A program made the position numbers and the translations under genes. Below, piece by piece: positions 9,669 through 21,904 of a stretch of 64,000 nt of DNA. Origin of the DNA: Bisporella sp. PMI_857 (Eukaryota > Ascomycota > Leotiomycetes > Helotiales > Helotiaceae); contig JAJSPD010000071.1 of assembly GCA_021307315.1 (NCBI GenBank), positions 1 through 64,000 of the forward strand, read 5' to 3'. The notes beneath the pieces were generated by a model, which did not search any database, was not told the DNA's origin, and worked only from the letters and a program-made list of their open reading frames with translations. Each line of letters begins with the position of its first letter. Position 1 is the first letter of the stretch.

Positions 9669-12600
9669 CGGGATGCAGAAATGGACTCTACTACCACGAG
9701 TGCCATTTCATTAATGATACTATGAGACGGAAATCAAAACATAATGATTTTGCATGCATATACCCTCCAAGTTGAGATTTACCACGTGAGATAGCACACT
9801 GTTCTAGAGCGACCCATTTTTATGCCCTTCACCACAGCAACCAAAATAGGGGCATAAACAGAAGTCAGGGGCCATGATCAACGTAAGGAACGTCGGCAAT
9901 TAGCACCAACACATTAGAATTGTAAACATAAACAATTCGATGATGGGGATTCAAAGATTTGATTAAGATAAAACATCGTGTGTGGTATCTTGAACTGCCT
10001 GAGCCTGTCAGGTTTTTACATCACTTAGAAAAAAAGCCATATACAAGGCGTCACCGCTTGCCCTTTAGGTTAAACTCAACCATGCTGAGCTACCGCATGC
10101 CTGTCAAAAGTTTTATGGCAAGATTGCTCTCCACCTGGTTGAATGATGGTTCCCAGCAAATGTATCCGAGAATCCCAGTTGCGGGATGGCTTCAAATCTT
10201 GGCGAAGAGATTCTCGGGACATCATAAACATCCGCGCAACTTTGAAATGTGGTATCCGGTGGTGCCTTCTAAAGATCGAGACATTTGTTCTGTCATTGAG
10301 AAAGAGGGCTACAGAGTAGCAAGGCGCAGCTTCCCTGGAGACACATGCCTACTATCGTTGTGACGGCATACATTGAGGCAGTCTCTCCCTCCTTTCTCAT
10401 GTGAGATGCGATCGCTGATCTGATTCCGATGATTGTTTGTATGAACAAGCAAAGCTTGCGATCCTGTTCTTTTCGGTCTTTACGGCGACAGCACCTCACC
10501 GAGTACCTGATCAGCGAACCCAAGCCGAATATCTGTCCTCGACCAACCATAATACCTTTCTATAGCGGTATTTCAATAATGATGTAGTTCGGGCCTGGAA
10601 CTGTTTGCGTACGCGATTCCCTTGCCATTTGTTAGACAAAACATGGCCATTGCCCCAAGATGGCGTATATGCGAAGAAAGAAAAGTTTCTTGATAACTCC
10701 TTCCATCTACTGTCTGCAACTACCGTATGCAGCAATGCCTTTGCTTATTTTATCATTGACTTGCGATACTTCATGAGAACGCAACTCTCGAGGAAATCTT
10801 ATCCCTTTCCGCATATTCCTTTTTTTTTTTTGTAATTTTCATCAACAAATAACTAGCATGATCGCTTGTTTCCCAACCAAGCCAATATAGCCCTCCCCCT
10901 AACTACTCTCCAGCCAACCACAACGCCACATGGGACGCACTAGTCCTCTAGGACGACAAAAATAACCATTTGGAAACTATATAGGGTGTGTTTGCACAGT
11001 ACCGAGCAAATGTGGTCATCCACTTAAACTCATGGTCCATAGGTATGTTGCGTCCTAGGCAAGACGTTAAACTGCCGGGCAAGTACCTTCCGGCCCCTGC
11101 AGGAAGCGCCTGCAGCACCTGTCGAGTTGCGTTCAGTATCATTGCGGTGGTCATCAGGCCTGTGTTCCTGTTCTGAAGCACCTGCTATACCGTCTCGCGC
11201 ATTCTGAAGTACCTCCGATACAGCGTTGCTCCACCGTTCGTAGGAGCCATGAATCCTCAGACCTGGGCCACTCAAAGACAGCATCCGTTGAAATGGGCCA
11301 CGGAACCTCTAAGCCTGCGTCCTGGGCATGACGTTAAACTGCATCCGTAGGCCCTGCTTATGCTTGCTGTGAGGTCCCTGTGAATGTTGTGCTTGTGAAG
11401 CGATGATGGGTTGTGTTGTGTGCTGTGAAGCGACTCCTAGTGACTCCCTCCACCACCCCTCCCTCCTCATCTTCCTTCCATCCACCATTCCATCCTTTCC
11501 AGCGCAATCTGCATTGTGAGGTCCCTGTGATGCACTGTGACAACGATGGTAAGTGACTCTTTCATATAGTGGGCATACCAGGTGGCAGTGCCACTGATAT
11601 GCTCGGAACAAACTGCAGGGTACAGCACTGTCCCAAAATCTCATAACCGTCTGGGTGGTAGTTCCACCGGAATGAGCTGCAGGTAACAGGACCATTCCAC
11701 ATTTCTTTTGCATTTTATCGATATTATGATATTTCTCTTTGCTTGTTTCATAATCTTTAAATGTTTCTCTTGACTGGTGGATTTCCTTTTGGCAGTTTTT
11801 GTACGCGGCGCCTTGGTCTATTATTTAGGCTTGTAGCAAGCGAGGTAGTGTCCTGAATCTTGACATCGCCTGTCCATGAATTGCTGTGATAAACCAAGTT
11901 TCCCAGCCAAATATGGGAGATGCCCTCAGATGAAGCCTGAGAACTTCAGAATTGATTAGATTTCTTTATCACAAGGCCATCTATATACTTGTTCATCTAG
12001 TGTAAGCTTTCGCTGATAAAGCAAGGCGGTACTCGGCAGGTATATAATGCCAGCGAAAGCCTTTCCCTATGATATTAACGGATTCGGTTGAACACTCATC
12101 AGAAATATGGCCCCAACAGAGACCATTGACAATAGATCCTTTCTATTCTTGTCAACCATACCGTGGCCATAGGCAAAGAGCTGAATGACCTTGTTGACAT
12201 ATGATATCGGAGCTCCTACATCCAAGGGAATCTTAGATGTTGCCAGAAACATAGTCGACTATGACGTACTTGTCTGTTTTGTATGATATTGCTAGGCAGC
12301 ACTATGTCGGAAACAATTACTACTGAGAGCAGCTTGTGAGCCTTGCTCGAGTCGTTCGTGTAACATCTTTGGCCGTTCAGAACCAGACCCCGATAAGTAT
12401 TCGAACAAACGGCTTGTAGATCGTGAATAGTAATCCGCACCGGGAGCCGCCGGAGGCCGAATGTGGCTGCTATAAGCTTTTCGAGGAGTATGTAGTGTTA
12501 ATTCTTGTCTTAGATCTCACTTAGAGCTGTGTTCTTGATTGGGCACAACAACGCGGCAGGAGTCTGGCGTATTAATGCCAAGAAAGATAGCTTAGGAGTT

Positions 12601-13448
12601 CCCCATTCTTCCACAAGCATGTCAAGTCACCCTTGTTGGTGGCTGTCGCTGTCTTGTGCTCAATGCTCTCCGATATTGGTGTTACTAGAGCTTGGCAAGC
12701 CGTGGTCTGAACTTTCTTTTCTTAAGAGAGGATGACAGAAATTCACATATTGGGCCGTCAGTAATGCCCAACGCACCGAGCCTAAGCCGCAAATTGTAGG
12801 CAGAGGCCGAAGATTTCTCATGGCATACTTCACTATTCATCTGCTAACATCAAATCAATATCTGCAGATCATGGTAACGCGGCAGCCACAGGTCCGGGCG
12901 ATTACCGGGACGATGAGGAATACAAGCCGCTTGCCGACCCTGGTGGTAGCTTTCACTACCCCGAACGATGAGGAGAGGTTGTTGAGGATGCAGAGCAAAA
13001 GCCGTAGATAATAGTGATAAGGATTAAAAGACAAGGTAGCTTACACGGGCACACCCGTGAAGACAATTATTGGGAGTCTTGTTCTGTCAGAGGACATGTA
13101 GGTGGGGATGCTTCTGCTGAATATGATGCGGCTCTCTCGGAGGTGAGACGTAAATGACCTGATGATCTGGTACGAAGACGAGGGATATGATCCACAGATG
13201 AACACGCAGGAAAGGATAGAACAGAGTACAGATATGTCACATCAGGTATCACATAGGCAATATCATCCACTGCAGTAAAGAAAACTCCTTGATTCCATGC
13301 AGATTCAGTAAAGACCAGTCGCAACCCCATGATGATAAATTCCGTTTTCCCTATGCCCTACCCATTTCCCTATTGTCATTATGCATCCTGTCCCATCCTT
13401 TTACCATCCTTATTCACATTTTAACAATAGAATATGCTGAAAACATGT
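9669..13448. other. Long gene-poor stretch with degenerate repeats
   Basis: About 3.8 kb with no supported gene. It contains partial direct repeats (listed separately) and short open fragments. One + strand fragment near 12870-12960 has a protein-like composition (acidic, proline and glycine rich) but no domain I can name. It ends in stops, so I treat it as a relic. Confidence 0.45.
11040..11710. repeat. Cluster of short imperfect direct repeats
   Basis: A 26-nt segment at about 11049 recurs at about 11318 with three differences. A 15-nt segment (GTGAGGTCCCTGTGA) occurs at about 11369 and 11516. A segment with GGTGGCAGTGCCAC at about 11581 resembles one at about 11653. Spacing is irregular, so this is a patchwork of small duplications rather than a satellite. 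No transposase or terminal repeats are visible. Confidence 0.5.
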
Positions 13449-14945
13449 TCAGTTCCAGAACCAGCCTTTCTTTTCTGATTTCTTCGCTTCTGGAGCGGAG
13501 ACTTGCTCAGCAGGTTGTCCCTCGCTTTCTTTCCCGGGATCCTCAACGTGGCTGGTTGTTGTCACTGCCTCACGACCATCGGCGAAGCGTTTCCAGACTG
13601 TCACTCTTGTCTCAATGGAGCCATCTTCATTGGTGGTTCGCTCTGATGTAGTGCTAGTAGATACAACTTTGTCCGAGTGGGGTTCGTCGCCGGACTTCCA
13701 GTCTGCTTCGAATTTTGACGTAGTTTGAACATCCTTACGCGAGTACGGCTCAAGGTCCTTGAACATCTCATCTACAAATGATTGGAAATCGCGCTGGCGA
13801 TCATCCATTTTCTTAGAACTAACCGAGTTGAATAGCGATTCCATGATTGATCCAATATTTCTCTCGCTTTCTGACTCGCTGGACTTCAGTTCATCGAAAG
13901 CAGTGCGCACAACTCGCTCAGCTTCTGGCTTCCAACTGTGAAACTCTCGATAGATATCTTTAAGCAGTGAATCAAGGAGATCAACTGCATGGTGCTCATC
14001 CACTTTTTGCTGCTCGTAACGATCATATGCATCTTGTTCTGTCTGTGCATCGTGTTCTTGCTCCCAAGTCTTTGCCAACGATTCTCTACCAATCTTTGCC
14101 GGTATATTATGTTCCCTAAAGTGCGTATGAATGGGCTTGGGAAATTCAAGCAGGCCAGCCGATTTTAGGTGATCTATATAAGAAACGTATTGTACCGCAC
14201 GGTTGGGCGGTGCGCCAAAAACATATCGTGGTCCCCGTGATGCCTGGGGGAATGATGTTCGCAGTAAATCCTCGAAAGCTTCGCAATATGGGAAATCATC
14301 CTTCGGCGATCTGCTAGCCATGGTGCTGGCGCTAAGTTTCAATGGAGAATATGGCGAAAAGAGTAGATATGGAAGAAGAGTATTACCCGACTCGCTGGAT
14401 AGACTGCCGCCATATCCAGGCAAATTCGGCTGCATAAAGATGTGATGTCGCACAGTGGCTAAGGGATCTGTTGGTCGCCCTGAATCTCGAGAAGGTAGAA
14501 GCAGTGACCAGCCGCTGATTCCATCACCATTCGGGCCTAGGTCTGCCAGTAGTTCTCGTATACCTTGAGAGTAGAGCGGCAGGTCTTCTATTACTCGTGC
14601 AGCACGTTCATTAGAAGTCCGGCTATTTGCCGTGCCATCGTGTGTGCTGTTCTCGCCAATACTCCCGCTGCCTCCATTATTTCCAGAATATTTCGTATTT
14701 GTTGCCTCTGCTTCCTTTAGCTCCCTCTGCCTGACCTGTAGCTCGTCTCGCCGTCGAAAATCATCGTCGAAGTCTGCCCACCGAACATTGCTAGATGGTG
14801 CTCTTGACAGCGCAGATGGGAGGCCGATAATTCCTTGTAGCAGAGTGCTAACCTTGTCATCTGCGAACTGCCGGAATTTGATGAAAGGGTTCTCGTGTTT
14901 TGGCACGGTGGAGCGAGGCTCCTGGTCTGGTTCAGGCTTCGACAT
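13449..14945 (-). CDS. Conserved fungal protein of unknown function, 498 aa
   Basis: Single exon; I choose the ATG at 14943-14945 (MSKPEPDQEP) rather than an ATG 13 codons upstream, because the protein pattern begins there. The N terminus carries a compact conserved-looking block (HENPFIKFRQFADDKVSTL, then QGIIGLPSA), a low-complexity Ser/Gly/Asn linker follows, and residues 200-360 are predicted helical. The C terminus has a repeated charged-threonine pattern (SERTTNEDGSIETR) and ends in KKGWFWN. There is no signal peptide or membrane segment. I do not recognise a characterised family. It is divergently arranged with the gene at 15389, with 443 bp between start codons. Confidence 0.8.
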   Translation of the reverse strand: MSKPEPDQEPRSTVPKHENPFIKFRQFADDKVSTLLQGIIGLPSALSRAPSSNVRWADFDDDFRRRDELQVRQRELKEAEATNTKYSGNNGGSGSIGENSTHDGTANSRTSNERAARVIEDLPLYSQGIRELLADLGPNGDGISGWSLLLPSRDSGRPTDPLATVRHHIFMQPNLPGYGGSLSSESGNTLLPYLLFSPYSPLKLSASTMASRSPKDDFPYCEAFEDLLRTSFPQASRGPRYVFGAPPNRAVQYVSYIDHLKSAGLLEFPKPIHTHFREHNIPAKIGRESLAKTWEQEHDAQTEQDAYDRYEQQKVDEHHAVDLLDSLLKDIYREFHSWKPEAERVVRTAFDELKSSESESERNIGSIMESLFNSVSSKKMDDRQRDFQSFVDEMFKDLEPYSRKDVQTTSKFEADWKSGDEPHSDKVVSTSTTSERTTNEDGSIETRVTVWKRFADGREAVTTTSHVEDPGKESEGQPAEQVSAPEAKKSEKKGWFWN

Positions 14946-15388
14946 TTTGCATAGCTTGTGTTTGGTGGTAATTGGCGGTTTCAAGAGTCTCTCAACAGGC
15001 TGAGGTCAAGGTTGTCTTCGTCGACGCCGACGTCAACAATGAGGGGCGGCCAGATTGTTGAGATTGGGGGATGGGACGAGGTCCGTGACAGCTTGAGTGG
15101 AATCATCTTAAGTGGCGTGTAATTGGCGGATGCCATTGGCTCCCTGGGCTTTTTCCCCAGAAACGCTTCTTTAGTGGACCAACTCAGGAGGTTGCCACTT
15201 CACTCTGCATATTTCCTTTTTTTTTTTGGGACCTTCAACCTTTCTATAATATAATATCGAACAACAGTAATAAAGACGACCATTTTGAACCTTCGGGCTC
15301 AATCGCCACCCCCGTAGGAGAAGCAGCAGGCGGACAATGGACTCAGATCCAACCTGAGTAAGACACGCATCGCATACGCATCATCATC
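14946..15388. promoter_or_regulatory. Divergent intergenic promoter region
   Basis: 443 bp between the start codons of two divergent genes. It includes a T-rich tract at about 15219-15230 and an AT-rich stretch near 15245-15258, plausible nucleosome-free promoter features. No specific factor site is claimed. Confidence 0.5.
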
Positions 15389-16738
15389 ATGGCATTAGAG
15401 ACATCCCCCGCAACCCTCACGAAAGCCAAGCCATCCCCCACCTTGTCCTCCCCAAAAATCGTGCAGTCGGCACCAGACCATTCAAGACGAAACTCATTGC
15501 CGCATCACTTTCTACCCACAAATCGTTGGAGCGCGAATACTTCAACTGCGAGTCTTGCGGAAACTGATCAAGCTGCTCGCGGGGAACATATCCTTGATGA
15601 AGGAGCCGTCGCAAATCGAATCTCGGCACTGCGACAGTTGAAAGGCTCAACACGATCAAGACATCGATATGCAAAGTCAACAGGAGCACGGAGCAGCACA
15701 TACAATCAGCCGGTCATTGTGCGGACATATTCAGGGCCACCAAGGCAACGGACGACTCAGAAGAGGGACCTGGTTGTCGTGAAACGGGAAAATGGGTATC
15801 CTCCATTAATATCGAACAAGATGGATTTGAAGCTCCCGCCAGTCGAGGCCTTCAGCTTCAAGGGAATAATGGACGAGATCAGGAGTGGGGTGTCGGAGGA
15901 CTTGGAGCGAATTGCGGAGATATGTGCCAGGAGCAAATACAGTTTGAGCAATCAGTACGAGGTTCATATGCCACCACACGGACGGGGCGACCTGATCCTA
16001 GTTGGAACAGCTTCAAATGGAAGTGGCCCAACGCTGGAGGCAATTGCATCTGACGACGAACAATCAAGACATTCTAGCAGGAGAGGTGGGAGAAGGACGA
16101 GATCTATGGCATATGGAACCCTCGAGACGATCATCTCGTCTTCGAGATCATCAGAAGAGGATAAGTCAAAGAAAAAGCCAGCCGCAGTGTTGGCAGAAGA
16201 GGTCAGAGGGCGAGTAATGAAGCAGCTAGAATCACTTTCAACGAAGAAGGATTCGGACGAAGATATTATCCAGGCAGAGCCTGATCGACCAACAAGGCAC
16301 GTCCGATCAAAGTCGGCAACATTTGCCTCTATCATGATTGATAATACCCACGGCTCTAGGCATGATACCGCCTCGAACCTTGTTTCTCCAATATCGCTAA
16401 TCAGCGAGCCGGCCAGGCCGCAGACATCAACGGCTATCCTTGATAGCAATATTGAACAGGGAGGGGAATTGACGTCACCAACATCTCTTTGGACATCGTT
16501 CAAAACTGCGAGTCCATACAACACGGCTATAGCATCACCATCACGAGTCTCGGCTGCACCTCGACCATCTATCCTAGAATCTATCAGCACTTGGCTGCCT
16601 TGGAGCAGATATGTGGCACCGATGGGGAACTTTCAATCAAGAGCAAGAAATGGATCGTATGCTGAAGGAAGCCTTAGAGACTTGTTGAAGTCAACAAGAA
16701 CTGACACGAAGGGGAAGAGCGTTGATCGCTCAAGATGA
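15389..16738 (+). CDS. Conserved, largely disordered fungal protein, 449 aa
   Basis: Single exon from the ATG at 15389. The protein is rich in Ser, Thr, Arg and Pro, with many possible phosphorylation sites (for example SRRNSLP, RTRSMAYG, HVRSKSATF). A short ordered segment sits in the middle (about residues 150-210, LPPVEAFSFKGIMDEIRSG then LERIAEICARSKYSLSNQY). No catalytic motif, signal peptide or membrane segment is visible. The Arg-x-x-Ser patterns suggest regulation by basophilic or 14-3-3-linked kinases, which is inference. It is divergent from the gene ending at 13449. Confidence 0.75.
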   Translation: MALETSPATLTKAKPSPTLSSPKIVQSAPDHSRRNSLPHHFLPTNRWSANTSTASLAETDQAARGEHILDEGAVANRISALRQLKGSTRSRHRYAKSTGARSSTYNQPVIVRTYSGPPRQRTTQKRDLVVVKRENGYPPLISNKMDLKLPPVEAFSFKGIMDEIRSGVSEDLERIAEICARSKYSLSNQYEVHMPPHGRGDLILVGTASNGSGPTLEAIASDDEQSRHSSRRGGRRTRSMAYGTLETIISSSRSSEEDKSKKKPAAVLAEEVRGRVMKQLESLSTKKDSDEDIIQAEPDRPTRHVRSKSATFASIMIDNTHGSRHDTASNLVSPISLISEPARPQTSTAILDSNIEQGGELTSPTSLWTSFKTASPYNTAIASPSRVSAAPRPSILESISTWLPWSRYVAPMGNFQSRARNGSYAEGSLRDLLKSTRTDTKGKSVDRSR

Positions 16739-17726
16739 TTGCTACTAAAGGAAAGGCTGAAGAAATTCCGGTCCGACACTAAACTTTGCAGCTGTCTATT
16801 TCTTGACAAGGCTGCTTCGGCAACCGCGAATTTTTGAGATTACAGCTCCACGCAGCAACATATCTCGCGTGGAGCTAGGCTATACAAGCCTTTTGAGGAC
16901 ATTGAAATTTTATGACACTAAAGCTGAAACTGATACGGCTAAGTCTCATTTCCTCAACAAGACTTGTGGGGACACGAGTAATGACGCCATGAGCTTGAGT
17001 TTGTCACGGAGTGTATTATTCTTGGTGAGTTTTAAGATGCAGGATATAAATGATTTGAATTGATGTATGAGAAGATTGAGGGCCGGTATCTTATATAAAA
17101 GGTAGGTAGGTTATGGAGTCACGGAGTGCGTTATTCACCAACCTTTAAAAAGTGCTAAGGGTAAACAAAAGAGTGCTCTGATAGTGTCTGTGAGAGGTGA
17201 TGGATGAGGGACCTTTCTAAGTCTCTCTGCTGCCTGTAAGGGCGTGAGAGAGCCGGTGCCGGAGTCATGTCATGTTAATGGAAGTAGATTCTTTGATCTA
17301 ATAGCCATAACATTACAATTAATGACGGGAGAAGCAGTCTAGAAAGCATAATTGACTGGGAATTATTAATGTTTTAGTTTCACCTTGATCTCTGCACCAC
17401 GAGTCTCGCTTATCTTCTTATTCCCTCCCTCCCTTTTCCTACAAGCAATTATGAAACCAAAGCTTAAACACAACATCCAACTTCACACAACCTTCGCAAC
17501 TTTCTTCTACCAAGTTTACCAAGACGACTATTGTAAAATGGCTCAGCCTATTGGCCAGATTCGGCTTAGTCAGTCTTGGCGGCATGGCCCCTATTTTATC
17601 ACTCCAGATAGTTGATTCTATTAGCTCTACAGTCAAATATTTATGCTCTATTCTACAACCTATTCTATAATAATATCACCTATAGACGTTCCGTCTGACA
17701 ACTACCGATACGCTAGCCACATTACA
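16739..17726. other. Intergenic upstream of the BTB gene
   Basis: About 1 kb without a supported gene. Short open stretches have no domain. The last few hundred bases, CT-rich near 17405-17445, are probably the BTB gene promoter. Confidence 0.45.
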
Positions 17727-19050
17727 ATGGCAACTAAAATTGACCCCTCCGTCACAGCTATGTAAGAATAATATCTACAACTGCGCTCTTTCTATGCTCA
17801 CATTTCAAGGTCTTACGGCTCTGACAAGTACTCTGATATGATCATCACCTGCAATGGCAGGAAGTTTCCCGTCCACAAGGTTATCGTCTGCACGCAAAGC
17901 AAGGTCTTTGCTGCGGCCATGGATGGCTCGTTCAAGGTAAGTTATTCTTGCTGTGCATCCTCCTGATGGCGGATTTATAGACCACACGCCAATCTCGCAT
18001 AGGAAGCTAATACTAGCCAAATTGATTTGGATGATGATACGCCGGAGGTTGTCGCCCAGATGATTCGCTGGCTTTACACTCACCATTACGAATATGGGAT
18101 AAGTTCCAAGAAGACTCTGGGAGAGATACCCACAACAGCGTCAACTAGCCCATTCATCTGGGGCAGCCCATCCACGTCCACTACCCAGCCTTCCCAAGGA
18201 TTTTCATTTCTTCGTTCCGATAATCCTCCAGTTGCAGCCCCGACCATACAAACATCCTTGTCAACCTCATCCAGCTCCACTCCCCAAAACTCCGCAGTGA
18301 ATTCGATTTTTCGTTCCAATCATCCTCCAGTGGCAGCCCCGACCATACAAACATCCTTGTCAACCTCACCCAGCTCCATTCCCCAAAACTCCGCGGTGAA
18401 TTCGATTTTTCGTTCCAATCATCCTCCAGTGGCAGCCACAGCTAAACAATCATCGTCCGAACTCAAGAGCGACACGGCCGGAACTGAAATTATTTTTCAT
18501 ACTCAGTAAGTGCCAGAGAACAAAGTCATATAAAAAAGGGTTGATGTGATTGTATTGGAATTGATTGAATTGATAAGAGAGAGAAAATGATGTGTTAAAT
18601 ACAGGAGTGTGATCCCGTGACAGTAAGGGCCTCAGAGGTTCTAGTTTGTGCTTTACTATCCATTCCTGCAAAGGCATCTCCGACTAATGTATTGGATGCT
18701 ATAGGATGTATATCATTGCCGACAAATACGATATCTCGCCGCTCAAAACACTAGCCAAGATAAAGTATGAGGCTATTGCCTCAAAGGAGTGGAATACCCC
18801 AGGGTTTTCGACAAGTCTCCAGTTAGTTTACGAAGAGACCGTCGAGACGGACCGGATGTTGAAGGACGTGGCCATTGTAATTGCTGGAAAACATGCCAAG
18901 GAACTTCTTGACCGCGGAGAGTTCAATGACCTTTGCAAGATGAACGGCAATGTTGCGTATGATGTTTTAAAAGCATCAGTCGGGATAGTCCCTGGTTCCC
19001 TTATTGTACAGCATCCAACAATGCCCTGGCTGGCCAGGCCGGCTGCGTAG
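17727..19050 (+). CDS. BTB/POZ-domain protein
   Basis: Four exons: 17727-17761, 17810-17936, 18003-18505 and 18705-19050. All introns are GT...AG and the summed length is 1011 nt, an open frame of 336 residues. The N-terminal BTB fold is clear: KYSDMIITCNGRKFPVHK, then VIVCTQSKVFAAAMDGSFK, then the acidic DLDDDTPEVVAQMIRWLYT typical of fungal BTB proteins. Exon 3 then inserts a Ser/Thr/Pro/Gln-rich linker with a 33-residue tandem repeat. Exon 4 resumes with MYIIADKYDISPLKTLAKIK, the helices that normally follow directly. BTB proteins dimerise and often serve as substrate adaptors for Cullin-3 ligases. In fungi most of this short class are uncharacterised. A RIP-damaged paralogue lies at 30341-31350. 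Confidence 0.85.
18213..18438. repeat. 99-bp in-frame tandem repeat inside the BTB gene
   Basis: The motif CGTTCC...CCTCCAGT(T/G)GCAGCC starts at 18213, 18312 and 18411, a constant period of 99 bp; two full copies and a 28-bp partial third. Each full unit encodes 33 residues containing PPVAAPTIQTSLSTS. The copies are nearly identical, so the duplication is recent. It lengthens the disordered loop between BTB core and the following helices without shifting the frame. The decayed paralogue has no such duplication. Confidence 0.9.
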
Positions 19051-20379
19051 CACCCACTGGTAATGTTTTCGGTATGCTTGCCTTCACGGATAAGAAAACT
19101 GCTCGGACGTGTGAGATAGCCACAAGATGAGAATGCGCACTTGCCGACAGGCGCTTCTAGGACCTGAGCCTTCCGAAATTTGTTCTGAGAGCGTGAAGCA
19201 AGGATCAGAATATCACTTCTATAGCGTGTGTTTTCTCCAACAAATAATAATTAAGTCATAGGGTGATTTAGGAATCTGAGACGGCCACTGGCTATCAAGA
19301 CTTTATAGCTTTCTTATCTTCTCTACATATCTCATGTATCTGATGATTTTCCGTGATACTGTTCGTCAGAACCCAGAATCCTTACATCTTCCTTAGCCAA
19401 TAAGCTATTTGCGCGCGGGAAAATATCCGCTGATAGCATGTTACCATAGCTTTTGGCCTCACGCGAAACATTCTATCTTATTCATCTTGTCTTTGTCCTG
19501 TCAACTCAAACATGCGATGAACCATCCCATGTCTTACAGCGCTAAAACATTCGAATACCAACTTTACTTTCATATATATGTTGTCCACCTTCTAGAGAAA
19601 GATCTCTCAGATATACGTATGACGCATTCAATACTTCTGTAGTTTCTAGACTAACTTCGTGAGGTAGATATAGGATACTTATCATGTGACAACCCCGTTC
19701 CTCCACTTTCCCCATTAGGTTGACTCGACTTTCGCAATACATCTGTCCTTGAGTAGGATATTTAAAGGCAAGCGCAATATCTTCATACTTAGTCACAAAA
19801 ATGTAGAATTAGGTTCTATTTGTTGGTTCATCTATACCCATCCCGGCGTACCCTGAATCGAATTTTTGTTGTGAAAGGAACCAGCACCATGGCTATAGAC
19901 TACGGTAATGGTAAAAAGAAGCTGAACTCCGGTGATTAATAGCACTAACTGCCTTTCTACGGCGTCTCATCTCTAAATTTGCGGGCGTTTTTTATGGGGA
20001 AATGATAGCATCAAACCAAACATAATGCAATAAATCTCCTCTCCTTTCCTCAGACCTCAAATATGCCCAATTACGTTTCCTACCAAAATCAAAAAGAAGA
20101 ACCATGATTCCAAGTCACGCGTAGCTTGTCAATAAGTGAAATATAGGCATAATGGGATTATTGTGAGAATTTAGATCCTTTGTTGATCATCAACATAGTT
20201 GGAATATCTAAACCAGTATACGGCGCTTAAATTTCTCACGCTCCTACATCAAATCTTGTTCACACATTTTTCTGAATCTGGGAATTTAAAGGCTATCTAT
20301 TTGCTATGGCATGCAAAATGCAAGCTTCATCGCACCTCGCTTTGCACGCCGGTAGTCCGTGGTCTTGAGGATATCAGAT
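19051..20379. other. Intergenic, nothing supported
   Basis: About 1.3 kb between the BTB gene and a decayed regulator gene. No domain-bearing ORF, RNA or structured repeat was recognised. Confidence 0.45.
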
Positions 20380-21112
20380 CATCCTCGTAACGGATAGCCT
20401 CACTTTCTAAAGAAGGTCTCACCTACCTCCCAATCTCGAGCATCTGAAGCCTCAACCCATGCGATAAAGCAAGGTATGTAGCCATCTACTTTGAGGATGT
20501 CGCGGTACAGTTCGTGTTTGTCAAAGAGATTAGCCACTACGTCAAACAGGATGTTTGTCAGGGAGACTTGGTTAAGGAAATAGGTCGACCCAAGGGTGGT
20601 GAATGGCGTTTGATTGCAATCACGTTGGAAGGAGATTTTCAGGGTAGGATAGCTGGGGTCTCAACCAGGCGAGGACTGGAGGACCAACAAGTTGAAACGG
20701 CGATATCGTCTCCTCGCGACACCGTCCCCCGACCGGAATACACAACGCCTGGAGGTTTGTCGAGATCGTAGTTATAACATCCAACCGAACCAAAATTTAC
20801 AGGCACGAAGGCTGTGGGTCCTTGAGGGTGTGGTTTAAGTAGGCTCTTCTGGCGAAGGCACGGATTTCGGCTCCCTCGCACTCCCTACCCATGATCTCGC
20901 CTATAGCTGTCTGTTGAGTGGTTATGGTTTATTCTCCTCCAGATTGTCCCGGAACTGGTAAAAGCGGTTGTCTAAGATGCATCCTTTCCCCTGCCTACCC
21001 GTTCGTGAGCCCGTTCTGCTCGGCGTGATCGAAAGGAACAAACTGACGATACTCCTTCTGATGTAACCTGTTCTGCAATCTCCTCATCTCCTCTGAGTTC
21101 ATCACGCCTGTT
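20380..21112 (-). pseudogene. Relic of a bZIP/DUF3425-type regulator (probable)
   Basis: Read on the minus strand, pieces of a known ascomycete architecture appear in order but in broken frames. At about 21105 is MNSEEMRRLQNRLHQKEYRQ, like the basic region of fungal bZIP proteins of the RRxQNRLxQRAYR kind. At about 20890 is GAEIRAFARRAYLNHTLKDP, like the start of the DUF3425 domain. At about 20540-20390 is LFDKHELYRDILKVDGYI, then DARDWEVGETFFRK, resembling the end of DUF3425 (WEVTExFxRKW). The stop sits exactly where a tryptophan is expected, so TGG became TGA, a G-to-A change compatible with RIP. No intact reading frame spans these blocks. The assignment rests on motif resemblance only. Confidence 0.45.
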
Positions 21113-21904
21113 CAGTTATCGAATGGTCGCGCATCTATGGCAACTTCGGTATGGCGACCTCAATTGCGGGAGGCTGGACATTGTCAAATTGAACCTTGGC
21201 TTGAACCATTCGTACCATGTTCTCCTGGTAGATGTATGTAACTGGCTTACTCCATCCCAAGGAGGGAAAAGGAAGCACATATCCTTTTCTCTTACTAGCC
21301 ATCATCAAAAATTTTTACAATTAGCAAAATTAACAGCCCTATCAAGCTGGTTTTCAAGTAAAGAAACAAACGAATTTGGTTTGCTAGTTTGTTAGACCTC
21401 GGTAGTCAGTGCATCATCTATTGGACCTTTGACCAAGCTTTTTGTTTTTGCGGCAGACGCCTGTCTCTTTCACTTTATATCTGAGTAATATATTAAAGTT
21501 TCCTTTTTGGCGAGGAGTTAGATATGGCAAGGAATAACCACCAGTTTGACCGTAATGGGCAACAACTCGCTGCAGTATACAGGTTATTCAAGCATTATGT
21601 TATGTTGTACAGATATCTGAAATGTAACCCTATGCAGCATATACCCATGAGTTGGCGCCACTAGCCCGTAAGCAGGGTGCAGTAGTTTACTTAGTGTACG
21701 CTCGTCAGGGACCCACTGCATTAACCCTGTCTCACACCAGCACTGTCGACATACGAGAAGTTATAAATACTCGTCTGAGTTTTTCAATGTATCCCTCATA
21801 TCTACTATCTTGCGGACAGGTCCACTCTGCCTCCCATCATTGCTTAACTATTGCCTCTACAATTGTACAAGAAAATTGAAAAATCTACGTAGGCCGAAGC
21901 CAGG
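21113..21904. other. Intergenic with a possible BTB 3' fragment
   Basis: At about 21126-21165 the + strand encodes VAHLWQLRYGDL. This closely resembles VVHLWQLQYNDL at the 3' end of the decayed BTB copy (about 31318-31355), so it may be a third, truncated BTB copy. No other feature was recognised. The last 150 bp should be the aldo-keto reductase promoter. Confidence 0.4.
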
